Shown piece by piece: positions 17,095-25,470 of a stretch of 64,000 nucleotides of DNA. This stretch comes from Paenibacillus sp. CF384. Its GTDB lineage: Bacteria > Bacillota > Bacilli > Paenibacillales > Paenibacillaceae. Both the position numbers and the translations under genes were made by a program. Under the pieces are notes generated by a model that saw only the letters and a list, made by a program, of their open reading frames with translations, was not told the origin of the DNA and ran no database searches. Location of the stretch: NCBI RefSeq assembly GCF_900106745.1, contig NZ_FNNV01000012.1, forward strand, positions 62,001 through 126,000, written 5' to 3'. The first letter of the stretch is position 1; each line of letters begins with the position of its first letter.

Positions 17095-17570
17095 TTGAGT
17101 TGAATTGTTGCCTTTAGTGAGCAACAATCCGGTTAGGCTCGACCTCCTTAGTTGAATTGTTGCATTTTGTGCAGCATTTCTTCTGGAAATGAGCTCGATC
17201 AGCGGAATTGTTGCCTTTATTGCAACATTTTCTTCACCCAGAGCCACTTGGCCGCTAATTAGCTTTGAGATGTTGCATTTTATGCAACATTTAATTGTTT
17301 TCAACCGTTCACGGGTTGTAATGTTGCATGTTGTGCAACAATCGGCCGGGTTCGACCTCTTGAGTTGAATTGTTGCCTTTTATGCAACAATCCTTCCGTA
17401 AATGAGCTCCATCAGCGGAATTGTTGCCTTTATTGCAACATTTTCTTCACCCAGAGCCACTTGGCCGCTAATTAGCTTTGAGATGTTGCATGTTCTGCAA
17501 CATTTAATCGTTTTCGACCGTTCACGGGTTGAAATGTTGCCTTTTGTGCAACAATCGGCCGGGTTCGATG
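17095..17570. repeat. Array of nine TGTTGC/GCAACA hairpins
   Basis: Nine short palindromes with the core TGTTGC-(6 to 9 bases)-GCAACA or close variants occur near 17107, 17159, 17210, 17270, 17322, 17370, 17422, 17483 and 17535, spaced about 50-60 bases. The sequences between them are also related (for example GGTTCGACCTCTTGAGTTG twice). The flanks of the core vary in pairs (AATTGTTGC with GCAACAAT, ATGTTGCA with TGCAACAT). The block lies between converging genes and shows no coding signal. The same element recurs four times at 54.5 kb. Confidence 0.85.
17188..17570. repeat. 212-base tandem duplication inside the TGTTGC array
   Basis: The stretch beginning AAATGAGCTC at 17188 is repeated from 17400 with a few substitutions, including the CACCCAGAGCCACTTGGCC and CCGTTCACGGGTTG segments. 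The second copy is cut short at about 17570. The copies carry hairpins 3-6 and 7-9. Confidence 0.8.
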
Positions 17571-17579
17571 GAAATCGCG

Positions 17580-17605
17580 CACCACCACCACCACCACCAC
17601 CACCA
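17580..17605. repeat. (CAC)n microsatellite, about eight units
   Basis: An uninterrupted CAC tract lies between the two palindrome arrays. Read in one frame it would encode poly-His, but there is no supported gene here. Confidence 0.9.
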
Positions 17606-17611
17606 TGACCA

Positions 17612-17990
17612 CTCCTCGAGAGTCGGAAAATCCGACCCTCAGCGGTCAAACTCGCTAACCCCCACCTTCGCCACTCTTCGAGAGTCGGAAAACTCGACTC
17701 TCAATCGTAAATTCACTGAAAAAGGCATCTGAGAGTCGGAAAATCCGTCTCTCAGATGCCAAACTCGCTAACCTCCACCTTCGCCACCCTCTGAGAGTCG
17801 CAAAACCCGACTCTCGACCGTAAAATCACTGAAAAAACATGCCGAGAGTCTCAAAATCCGTCTCTCAGCGGTCAAACTCGCTAACCTCCACCTTCGCCAC
17901 CCTCTGAGAGTAGGAAAACCCGACTCTCGATCGTAAATTCACTAAAAAAGGCAGCTGAGCGTCGGAAAATCCGACGCTCAGCTGCCAAAC
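17612..17990. repeat. Array of seven GAGAGTCGG-AAAA-CCGACTCTC palindromes in about 113-base tandem units
   Basis: Seven hairpins occur near 17618, 17680, 17731, 17793, 17844, 17905 and 17957. Alternating spacers (CTCGCTAACCTCCACC and CGTAAATTCACTGAAAAA) give a higher-order period of about 113 bases. Stems co-vary: the last unit has GGCAGCTGAGCGTCGGA against its exact complement (17 bp), while the third has GGCATCTGAGAG against CTCTCAGATGCC. Paired changes of this kind show selection or copying that preserves the palindrome. It is non-coding. Confidence 0.85.
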
Positions 17991-17994
17991 TCGC

Positions 17995-18032
17995 CCACCA
18001 CCACCACCACCACCACCACCACCACCACCACA
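17995..18032. repeat. (CCA)n microsatellite, about twelve units
   Basis: An uninterrupted CCA tract immediately follows the last palindrome. The complementary strand is (TGG)n, which could fold into a two-layer quadruplex; that is inference. Confidence 0.9.
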
Positions 18033-18089
18033 ACCTCACCCTGACCCTGCCTCGAAAGAAGGAACCTGTTCGACCTCTCGATGCCCTAA

Positions 18090-18136
18090 CACACAAAAAG
18101 CTGTCCCAAAGTGACTAACACTTTAGGACAGCTTTT
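18090..18136 (-). terminator. Terminator of the GH38 operon
   Basis: A long stem, AAAAGCTGTCC/GGACAGCTTTT (18096-18106 with 18126-18136) continuing as AAAGTG/CACTTT, is followed by TTTTTGTG on the minus strand. It ends the minus-strand operon 8 bases past the GH38 stop. Confidence 0.9.
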
Positions 18137-18143
18137 CTTTGTC

Positions 18144-21100
18144 TTATTCGAAGCGAACCGTTTGGATTTCGTATGGCTTAAACGACAAGGTCAGTACGCC
18201 GTCTGCACCGATGCTGCAAGGTTCCAGCTCATCCTCAAGCAAATTCACGATGCTCGCCCGCTTCGTACCTGCTGGCAGCTGCACCTTCACTTGATCACGG
18301 CTGCCCGTCGATTCATAGAAACGGAGAATGGTTCCTTCGCCGCGTTCTGCCGGTTTGACGGTGTCGAGCAGCACCGTGCGGCTGTCCAGCTGCAGCATCG
18401 AATACGATGCCGGCAGCGCATGAGCCGATGCCTTGCTCTCCGGAAGACGGAGGGCAATCGCCGGATGGTTCAATTCCGCTGCCCTGCGCACGACCTCTGC
18501 CTGACGCCAGTCCTGCTCATGCGGGAACAACGAATACGTGAACTCATGCTCGCCCAGATCAGCCGTATTATCCGGCCATTTTGGAGCGCGCAGTAAGGAT
18601 AGGCGCAGAACGCCGTCTTTCACGTCGTAGCCGTATTTGCAATCGTTCATCAGGCTGACGCCGTAGCCGCCTTCCGATAGATCCGCCCAGCGATGGCCGC
18701 AGACTTCGAATTGCGCCTGCTCCCAGCTCGTATTGCGATGCGTCGGACGCTCCATAGCGCCAAACGGAATTTCATACGTTGCCTTCGTGCTTAAGACGTC
18801 CACCGGGAAGGCAACCTTCAGCAATTTATGGCTCTCGTTCCACTGCACGCGCGTCTTGAAATCAACCCGCTTCTGATGATGGTACAGCATGAGATCCTGC
18901 TCAATTACCGACTCGCCCAATCGCCACTCGAAACGAATGACGTCAAGCGCTTCGCCAGCGAGCACAAGCCGCTTCGACATCAGCTCCGCTTCGCCCGCTC
19001 TGTATTGCTCAAACTTTGGATCGATGTCCCACGCGTCCCAGTACAGCGGTCTGTCGTGGAAGAACTGCAGCTCATTCGCCTTCGCACCCTTAGGCAACAG
19101 CTCGCGGTTCGCCGCTTTGTCGAGCCAGCGGACGATTTCCCCGCGCTCATTAAACGCCAGCTTATAGTGAACGGTTTCCCATTCGTTCAGGGAATCGCCT
19201 TCGGCAGCTGCTGCGCGGCTCACCTGACGCTGCTTCGCCTCATCTTTTGCGGACTCCCGCAGCCAGATCGTCGAGTAGCCGAAAGCCGGGATAGCGGAGA
19301 CGACAATCGACAACGCAACTTTGCCGCTCTCAAGCTCAATCCGGTCGCATGGCAGGCGATTGCCTTCGCCATCAAATGCGCTAACGCCTACTTGATGTGC
19401 GCCGACTTCAAGAACGACCGTTTCATCGCGCTCCCAGCCAAGACTGTTAAACACGGCGTATGGCGTGCCTTCGCCGACGGCGCCTACCACTCCCCCGACT
19501 GACAGCATCGCTTGCGAAAGCTCCTGGTTGCCTAGCGCAAAGATTCGCTCGTATTCCGCAGCTGACGTGACATACGTTTCCGTAATCGCGGTACCCGGAA
19601 TAATATCATGGAACTGGTTAAGCATCATCAGCTTCCAGCCTTCGGCAAGCGCCTCCGCATCACCGCGGGCACCCGTATATGCACGAGCCAGCGTGCTCCA
19701 AATCTCCGCTTCGCGGTACAGTACTTCCGCCTTACGGTTGCTTCTCTTATTGAGGCCATGCGTCGTCAAGGTGCCGCGATGCAGCTCCAGATACAAGTCC
19801 CCATGCCACTCCGGCAAGGTGTGCGAGACTTCCTCCACCGATTCGAAGAAGGCAGCCGCCGTGCTGAAGCTGCTTGTCGGAAGACCCGGCATCAGCGAGC
19901 CGCGCTTCGCGAACTCGATCATTTCGCGCGTTACCCCGCCGCCTCCGTCACCATGTCCGTACAGCAGCATCAGCTCGTTCAGCTTGTCCTTCTGACGGTA
20001 CTCTCTCCAGTGTTCCTCCACGTCTTTGGGTCTCGTATGCTCATTAATGCCATGGTTCAAGTAAGAGACAATGGCAGTCCCGTCGATGCCGACCCAGTGG
20101 AACAGCTCATGCGGGAACTTATTCGTATCGTTCCAATTCAGCTTCGTCGTCATGAAATAATCGACGCCTGCCAGCTTCAGCAGTTGTGGCAATGACGCGC
20201 AATAGCCGAACGTATCCGGCAGCCATTCGATCGCCGAGCTCTTGTTAAACTCATCTCGGTAGAAGAGCTGGCCATACAGCATTTGGCGAACGAGCGACTC
20301 TCCGCTTGGGATGTTCAGATCCGGTTCGACCCACATACCTCCGACGAGCTCCCAGCGATCATCAGCTATGGCTTGTTTGATTTTGGCATAGAGGGCCGGA
20401 TCATGCTCCTTCACGAACGCATACAGGAGCGGCTGGCTCTGGGAATAGATGAACTCCGGGTATTCCTCCATTAGCGACGTCATGGTCGAGAACGTACGGC
20501 TCGCTTTGCGCACCGTCTCCCGAACAGGCCACAGCCACGCGATATCGATATGGGATTGACCGACCAGATGCATCTTGCCCTGCGATGCGTTCGCCGGGAA
20601 TTGCTCATTAATTCGATCGCGAAGTCCCTGCTCGATGGCAGCAAGCAGCTCCGGACTATGCCAGCTATCCTCCGGCAGTTGCTCCGCTTCTTTCATGGTC
20701 CCATACAGCGCGTCCATCATCTGCTGGCGGCTATAGTCCTGCTCTGGCAGCATACGCATCGTCTCGTAGACAGCCTGAACGCTGTAAAGCAAGCTCTGCG
20801 CCGCCTTATTCACGCGAACGAGCTTTACCTCGTAATTCGTTACCGGCGATACAACAGGAGCTTGATTGTTCAGTGGATCAACCGGCTCCGGAATGGGATC
20901 GAACAATTCAATCTCAAGCAGCGGCTCACGACCGCCTGCCCCTTTCAGATAAAGCGGAACGAAATCATGATTGCGGTCCAAGCCCTGGTAAGACGCACCG
21001 TTCACGCGCAGCAGCCCTTCGCCGCCGCCGCTCAACGTCAAACCGGCCGTCCCGTCCTCCCAATGCGAAGGAATGGTGATCTGCTTCTTCAGAAAATAAG

Positions 21101-21281
21101 TAATGCCATGCTTCCCATCAAGACGCGTGTCCTTCAGGATACTTGGCTCACCGCCCGGAAGCGTCTCATATTCGCCCGGCAAGCCGTAACGAACCTTTCT
21201 CATTTCCCAATCCAGCAAAGTCGTCGCCTCTGCCCATTGACGCTCCGACAGGTTACGAATAAAACGATGAATGCGATACAT
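18144..21281 (-). CDS. Alpha-mannosidase, glycoside hydrolase family 38
   Basis: 1045 residues, full length for bacterial GH38. A helical and beta N-terminal region (1-235) precedes the catalytic (beta/alpha)7 domain. The zinc ligands are H244 and D246 in GQSHIDIAWLWP, and the nucleophile D356 is in EWLPDTFGYCASLPQ. A three-helix bundle and C-terminal beta domains follow (about 650-1045). It removes terminal alpha-mannose from mannosides and N-glycan fragments. No signal peptide is seen, so it acts in the cytoplasm on imported oligosaccharides. It starts three bases after the GH3 stop and is the last gene of the permease-permease-binding protein-GH3-GH38 operon. Confidence 0.95.
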   Translation of the reverse strand: MYRIHRFIRNLSERQWAEATTLLDWEMRKVRYGLPGEYETLPGGEPSILKDTRLDGKHGITYFLKKQITIPSHWEDGTAGLTLSGGGEGLLRVNGASYQGLDRNHDFVPLYLKGAGGREPLLEIELFDPIPEPVDPLNNQAPVVSPVTNYEVKLVRVNKAAQSLLYSVQAVYETMRMLPEQDYSRQQMMDALYGTMKEAEQLPEDSWHSPELLAAIEQGLRDRINEQFPANASQGKMHLVGQSHIDIAWLWPVRETVRKASRTFSTMTSLMEEYPEFIYSQSQPLLYAFVKEHDPALYAKIKQAIADDRWELVGGMWVEPDLNIPSGESLVRQMLYGQLFYRDEFNKSSAIEWLPDTFGYCASLPQLLKLAGVDYFMTTKLNWNDTNKFPHELFHWVGIDGTAIVSYLNHGINEHTRPKDVEEHWREYRQKDKLNELMLLYGHGDGGGGVTREMIEFAKRGSLMPGLPTSSFSTAAAFFESVEEVSHTLPEWHGDLYLELHRGTLTTHGLNKRSNRKAEVLYREAEIWSTLARAYTGARGDAEALAEGWKLMMLNQFHDIIPGTAITETYVTSAAEYERIFALGNQELSQAMLSVGGVVGAVGEGTPYAVFNSLGWERDETVVLEVGAHQVGVSAFDGEGNRLPCDRIELESGKVALSIVVSAIPAFGYSTIWLRESAKDEAKQRQVSRAAAAEGDSLNEWETVHYKLAFNERGEIVRWLDKAANRELLPKGAKANELQFFHDRPLYWDAWDIDPKFEQYRAGEAELMSKRLVLAGEALDVIRFEWRLGESVIEQDLMLYHHQKRVDFKTRVQWNESHKLLKVAFPVDVLSTKATYEIPFGAMERPTHRNTSWEQAQFEVCGHRWADLSEGGYGVSLMNDCKYGYDVKDGVLRLSLLRAPKWPDNTADLGEHEFTYSLFPHEQDWRQAEVVRRAAELNHPAIALRLPESKASAHALPASYSMLQLDSRTVLLDTVKPAERGEGTILRFYESTGSRDQVKVQLPAGTKRASIVNLLEDELEPCSIGADGVLTLSFKPYEIQTVRFE

Positions 21282-21284
21282 GCC

Positions 21285-23597
21285 CTACACCTCACTTCGC
21301 ACATGCAACGATGTGCTGATTACGTCTTCTGCGTTTCTTCCGATCATCATCAGGAATTCCCCTGCTTCTACAAAAGGCTTCAGGTTGGCATCCAGCATTT
21401 GCAGCTGTTCCTTCCTTACGTTGAAGCTGACCGTCTTGGTTTCTCCCGGCTCAAGCGCCACGCGCTCGAAGCCTTTCAGCTCTTTTCCCGGACGGGTAAT
21501 GGAGCTCACTTTATCGGAGATATAGAATTGAACGACCTCTGTACCTGCAACTTTACCGGTATTGGATACCTTTACGGTAACGACCGCTTCCCCATCCGGT
21601 GCGATCATTTCCGGGAAAACAGCAAGCTCGCTGTATTCGAAGCTAGTATAACTTAGTCCGAAGCCAAACGGATAACGCGGCTTGGCATCCATTTCCAAAT
21701 ACCGTTTACCTCGGGAGCGTTTGCCGTTATAGTAGACCGGAAGCTGGCCGACATGCTTCGGCACCGATATCGTCAGTCTGCCGGACGGATTCACATCGCC
21801 GAACAGAATATCGGCGAGCGCTGCGCCGCCTTCTTGCCCTGGATACCAAGCCTCAAGAATGGCATCCGCATGCTCGTCGATCCATGGCTCTACGATCGGA
21901 CGCCCGTTAATATAGACGACAATGAGCTTCTTGCCCAATTTATGAATTTCCTGCGCCAGCGTAAGCTGCACGCCCATCAAATGAAGTCCCGTGCGGTCGA
22001 TCCCTTCACCGCATTCCATATCGCTCCAAGCTAGCTCCGATACGACGGATGCACCTGTGCGCAAATCGATCGTGCCTTCGCCAAAGTCTCGCGCGCTCGA
22101 ACCGCCAAGTGCCAGTATGACCACATCGGCTAGCTCCGCGCAAGCCAAAGCGGAAGCGAAACCTTCCTTGGAATCGCCTTGAATTCTGCAGCCCGGGGCG
22201 TAGAGCACACGGTCCTGCGCTTGCTCGCCAAGCGCTGCCTTAACGCCGTCTAGCAAAGTAACGATTTGCTCGCGCGGCTGCGGCGACGTGTAATCGCCAA
22301 GCTGATTGTAGATGTTATCGGCATTGGGACCAATCACGGCGATTCGGCCACTACCGCTAGCTTTGGACAGAGGCAGTGCCGCACCTTCGTTCTTTAGCAT
22401 GATGATGCCTTGACGAGCGACCTCGCGCGCCAGCTCCGCATGCTCCGGGCTGCCGATAATCTTCCCGGCCGCAGCCGGATCAACATACGCACGATCGAAC
22501 AAGCCGAGCTCGAACTTGGCCCTAAGAATCCGCTCAACGGCCACATCAAGATCCGCTTCCTCAATTAAGCCGTTACGCAGTGCTTTATGGAGATGAACGG
22601 CAAACATCGCCCCCGACATCTCCATATCGATGCCGGCCTTGAGCGAGATCGCCGATGCTTCTTCTCCATCCGCGGCGACATCATGTCCCCAAGCCAGCAT
22701 GTTAATCGCTCCGCAATCCGTAATAACGAACCCGTCAAAACCCCATTCTTCGCGGAGCACTTGCTCCAACAGCTCGGCATTCGACGTGCACGGCACGCCG
22801 TCGATCTCGTTATAAGCCGGCATGATCGACTTCGCACCTGCCTCGACGCCTTTACGAAACGGAAGCAGGTCGACTTCATGCAGCTCCCGTTTGCCCATAT
22901 GAGCAGGACCGGCATTGCGTCCTCCCTCCGAGGCGCCATAGCCGACAAAATGCTTCAGCGTAGCAATGACGCTTCCTTCTCCATCAAGCCGTTCCCCTTG
23001 CAATCCCTGTACGGCAGCAACCGCCAGCTCTCCGATCATGAACGGGTCTTCCCCGAAGCACTCCTCGGTCCGGCCCCAGCGCGGATCCCGTACGACGTCA
23101 AGCACCGGCGAATAGGTAGCGGCCCCGCCTTGGCTGCGGGTTTCGAGGGCAACAGCGCGGCACATCTCGCGGTATAGCTCCACATTCCATGCGCTTCCGA
23201 TCAGAAGCGGAACCGGAAATACGGTAGCGCCAATCGCCATATGACCATGCGAGCACTCTTCACCAAACAGGATCGGAATGCCGAGTCTGGACTCTTCCAT
23301 GGCGAAGCGCTGGATTTCATTAACCGCGCGCGCGCCTTCCTCCGGCGAAAGTCCGTTCTCAAGCGTCACCTCTGTCCACGGATCTGCACGAAGCGTGCCG
23401 TAGAGGGAGCCGATGCCGCCCTTCTTAACCTGCTCCTGAAAGTCAGCGTCCAGCTCGATCGTGCCATCAGCCTTCTTATGATACGTTTTCCACCCGAATG
23501 GCTGAGTCATCTGACCGATCTTCTCTTCGACTGTCATCTGTGCCAGCAAATCACTTACCCGTTCAGAGATTGTAAGCGAAGCGTCTTTGTAACGCAT
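21285..23597 (-). CDS. Beta-glycosidase, glycoside hydrolase family 3 (BglX-like)
   Basis: 770 residues. The N-terminal TIM barrel has TVEEKIGQMTQPFGW, DVVRDPRWGRTEECFGEDP, IATLKHFVGYGASEGGRN and the nucleophile D294 in FVITDCGAINML. The alpha/beta sandwich has RIAVIGPNADNIYNQLGDYT, and a C-terminal fibronectin-III-like domain starts at about 660. Family members are beta-glucosidases, xylosidases or related exo-enzymes; the exact sugar cannot be read. There is no signal peptide, so it acts on imported oligosaccharides. It lies 75 bases after the solute-binding protein and three bases before GH38. Confidence 0.93.
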   Translation of the reverse strand: MRYKDASLTISERVSDLLAQMTVEEKIGQMTQPFGWKTYHKKADGTIELDADFQEQVKKGGIGSLYGTLRADPWTEVTLENGLSPEEGARAVNEIQRFAMEESRLGIPILFGEECSHGHMAIGATVFPVPLLIGSAWNVELYREMCRAVALETRSQGGAATYSPVLDVVRDPRWGRTEECFGEDPFMIGELAVAAVQGLQGERLDGEGSVIATLKHFVGYGASEGGRNAGPAHMGKRELHEVDLLPFRKGVEAGAKSIMPAYNEIDGVPCTSNAELLEQVLREEWGFDGFVITDCGAINMLAWGHDVAADGEEASAISLKAGIDMEMSGAMFAVHLHKALRNGLIEEADLDVAVERILRAKFELGLFDRAYVDPAAAGKIIGSPEHAELAREVARQGIIMLKNEGAALPLSKASGSGRIAVIGPNADNIYNQLGDYTSPQPREQIVTLLDGVKAALGEQAQDRVLYAPGCRIQGDSKEGFASALACAELADVVILALGGSSARDFGEGTIDLRTGASVVSELAWSDMECGEGIDRTGLHLMGVQLTLAQEIHKLGKKLIVVYINGRPIVEPWIDEHADAILEAWYPGQEGGAALADILFGDVNPSGRLTISVPKHVGQLPVYYNGKRSRGKRYLEMDAKPRYPFGFGLSYTSFEYSELAVFPEMIAPDGEAVVTVKVSNTGKVAGTEVVQFYISDKVSSITRPGKELKGFERVALEPGETKTVSFNVRKEQLQMLDANLKPFVEAGEFLMMIGRNAEDVISTSLHVRSEV

Positions 23598-23634
23598 AGT
23601 ACCTTCCTCCTTCTGTCCCCCAAGACAAGCACAA

Positions 23635-23660
23635 GGAAGTACGCCCGAAGGAATACTTCC
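23635..23660 (-). other. Intercistronic hairpin between binding protein and GH3
   Basis: GGAAGTA (23635-23641) pairs with TACTTCC (23654-23660) around a 12-base loop, with no T-run. Hairpins after binding-protein genes often stabilise the upstream mRNA; this role is inferred. Confidence 0.4.
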
Positions 23661-23672
23661 CTGATCTTTGTA

Positions 23673-25322
23673 TTATTTCTTCTCAATTGCGGATTGATAG
23701 ATTTGGATGTATTGCGGCAGGTTCAAACCGTCGAACCCTTTCACGTAACCATCCCAATCTTTTTCAATGTCCTTGTCGCCGATGATGAACTGAGCCATGT
23801 TCGAATTGACGTAATCCTTGATGGAAGTCGCCAATTGAGCGATTGTATCCGTATCTTCTGCTTTCACATAAGCGCCGGATGGGTAAGTTTCTTTCGGTGC
23901 ATAGGCATCATATGCTGCTGTTGCATCTGCAAGGCGTTTCTCGTAACCGGCAGCTGTCAGCGGGTCTTGAGCTGTCGCGAACAAATCGCGGAATTCCTTG
24001 GACAAGTCTTTAGGTCCAAGAAGCGACCAGCTATCATTGCGCACAACATTTTCGTCTAGCGGCTGCAGTCCGGAGAAGCTGTACTTCGCAGGTTGACCGC
24101 TAATGTTAAGCTCGCCTGCTTCTGCTTTCTTCCAGCCAATGCCTTCTTTGACGCCATATTCGCTGAACAACGAGCCTTCTTCACTATAAGCATAGTCCAT
24201 AATTTTGATTGCGGCAATTTGCTGCGCTTCAGACGCTTTGTTCGTAATGGCCATTGGGAACTCGCTGATCCCTTGGGATGTACCTGCAAGTTGAACGCCG
24301 CTTGGACCTTTTACCGGTGGTACGATAACCCAGTGCTTCTGACGCTCATCTGTATCTTCGTAAGCTTTAACCAGGTAGCTGACAAGAGCTGTCGTAATGG
24401 AACCTACAATCTCATCGCCTTCACGTTGGCCGAGTTGACCAACCGCTTGGTCGTTCTGTGTGAAGGATGCTTTGTCGATCAAACCTTCGGCGTACAGCTT
24501 GTGCATATAAGCCAAGCCTTCTTTCCACTCCGGCTTGTTCGCTGCAAAGTCTACTTTACCATCTGTTACCGTTAAATACTTGTCATTATCGTTATAAATA
24601 AATGAATTCATGAGATAGGAGTCGATATTACCGTTCCAAACCGATTTGTTCGGAGCACCTGTCAAAGGAATTTCATCTGCCTTGCCGTTGCCGTTCGGAT
24701 CTTGCGTTTTGAAAGCTTTCAGAACCGTATACAGCTCATCAGTCGTCGTAGGAACAGCAAGTCCTACCTTGTCGAGCCATGCTTTGTTCATCCAGAACTT
24801 CTGTGCATGCGTACAGTGGTAACATTCATTCGTACGAGCAATGCCGTAAATATTGCCGTCCGGCGCCGTCATCGCTTCTTTCACATAAGGCTTCTTCTCG
24901 AACATCGCTTTCAAATTCGGAGCATATTTGTCAATGAGATCGTTAAGCGGAATAAGAACGCCTTGCTTGCCGTAAGTCATCAAGTCTCCTGTTGTAAATT
25001 TCGCTTCCAGGAACACTTCCGGATAGTCGCCGCTTGCAAGCAGCAGCTGTCTACGGTCTACAAGCGCGTCAGTAGGAGCGACATCCCACTTGATTTTAAC
25101 GTTGAATTTCTCTTCCACGAGTTTCGTGTAATCATTGTCCTCAAGCGGCGCTTTGCCTTGTGGTGCAAAAAAACCGATATTGATTGGACCAGAAGCCTCT
25201 TCAGTAGCTCCAGTTGTTTCATTGCCTGCACCGGCATTCTCTTTGTTGTTGCTGCCACATGCGGAAAGAACGATACTGCTGATCAATACGATCATGAGTG
25301 ATACCCAGATGGACTTTTTCAA
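23673..25322 (-). CDS. LplA/YtcQ-type sugar-binding lipoprotein of an ABC importer
   Basis: 549 residues from a TTG at 25322 with GGAGGAG seven bases upstream. The N-terminus is a lipoprotein signal (SLMIVLISSIVLSACGSNN, lipobox LSAC). The mature protein is a large cluster-type sugar-binding fold (NIGFFAPQGKAPLEDNDYT, ASGDYPEVFLEAKFTTGD), typical in length for the LplA/YtcQ family, which works with LplB/LplC-type permeases and a shared ATPase. It captures oligosaccharides outside the membrane. It follows the two permease genes after a 148-base gap holding a hairpin, so its level can be set apart from theirs. No ATPase gene lies nearby, so an MsmX-like shared ATPase elsewhere is expected. Confidence 0.93.
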   Translation of the reverse strand: MKKSIWVSLMIVLISSIVLSACGSNNKENAGAGNETTGATEEASGPINIGFFAPQGKAPLEDNDYTKLVEEKFNVKIKWDVAPTDALVDRRQLLLASGDYPEVFLEAKFTTGDLMTYGKQGVLIPLNDLIDKYAPNLKAMFEKKPYVKEAMTAPDGNIYGIARTNECYHCTHAQKFWMNKAWLDKVGLAVPTTTDELYTVLKAFKTQDPNGNGKADEIPLTGAPNKSVWNGNIDSYLMNSFIYNDNDKYLTVTDGKVDFAANKPEWKEGLAYMHKLYAEGLIDKASFTQNDQAVGQLGQREGDEIVGSITTALVSYLVKAYEDTDERQKHWVIVPPVKGPSGVQLAGTSQGISEFPMAITNKASEAQQIAAIKIMDYAYSEEGSLFSEYGVKEGIGWKKAEAGELNISGQPAKYSFSGLQPLDENVVRNDSWSLLGPKDLSKEFRDLFATAQDPLTAAGYEKRLADATAAYDAYAPKETYPSGAYVKAEDTDTIAQLATSIKDYVNSNMAQFIIGDKDIEKDWDGYVKGFDGLNLPQYIQIYQSAIEKK

Positions 25323-25358
25323 AACGAACTCCTCCTAGAATGAATTGTTTCGTTGCAG

Positions 25359-25379
25359 CTGCTCGAACTTCTCGAGCAG
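25359..25379 (-). other. Intercistronic hairpin before the binding-protein gene
   Basis: CTGCTCGA/TCGAGCAG (25359-25366 with 25372-25379) with a five-base loop sits 37 bases upstream of the TTG start. It may mark mRNA processing or protect the 5' end; inferred. Confidence 0.4.
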
Positions 25380-25470
25380 TTCCCCCTGATTGCCTGATTG
25401 ACGACGCGCTACTGACTGATCGATGATGTCGTTGCCCCACCTCCACAAGTAGTTCACGCTATTGTTGAAG

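Noticed and set aside
17529..17732. Plus-strand frame with a run of nine histidines
   Set aside because: It is the translation of the CAC microsatellite; the frame has no ribosome site and crosses palindromic repeats on both sides.
17095..17990. CRISPR array
   Set aside because: Repeats are palindromic, of varying length, with related rather than unique spacers, and no cas genes are present.
17881..18096. Minus-strand frame with a poly-Trp run
   Set aside because: It is the complementary reading of the CCA tract and palindromes, with no start context and an absurd composition.
20550..21656. Plus-strand frame of 368 residues opposite GH38/GH3
   Set aside because: It is antisense to conserved catalytic sequence; an open frame here is a by-product of codon bias.
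23241..24059. Plus-strand frame of 272 residues opposite the GH3 and binding-protein genes
   Set aside because: It is antisense to two well-supported genes, with no ribosome site and no recognisable domain.
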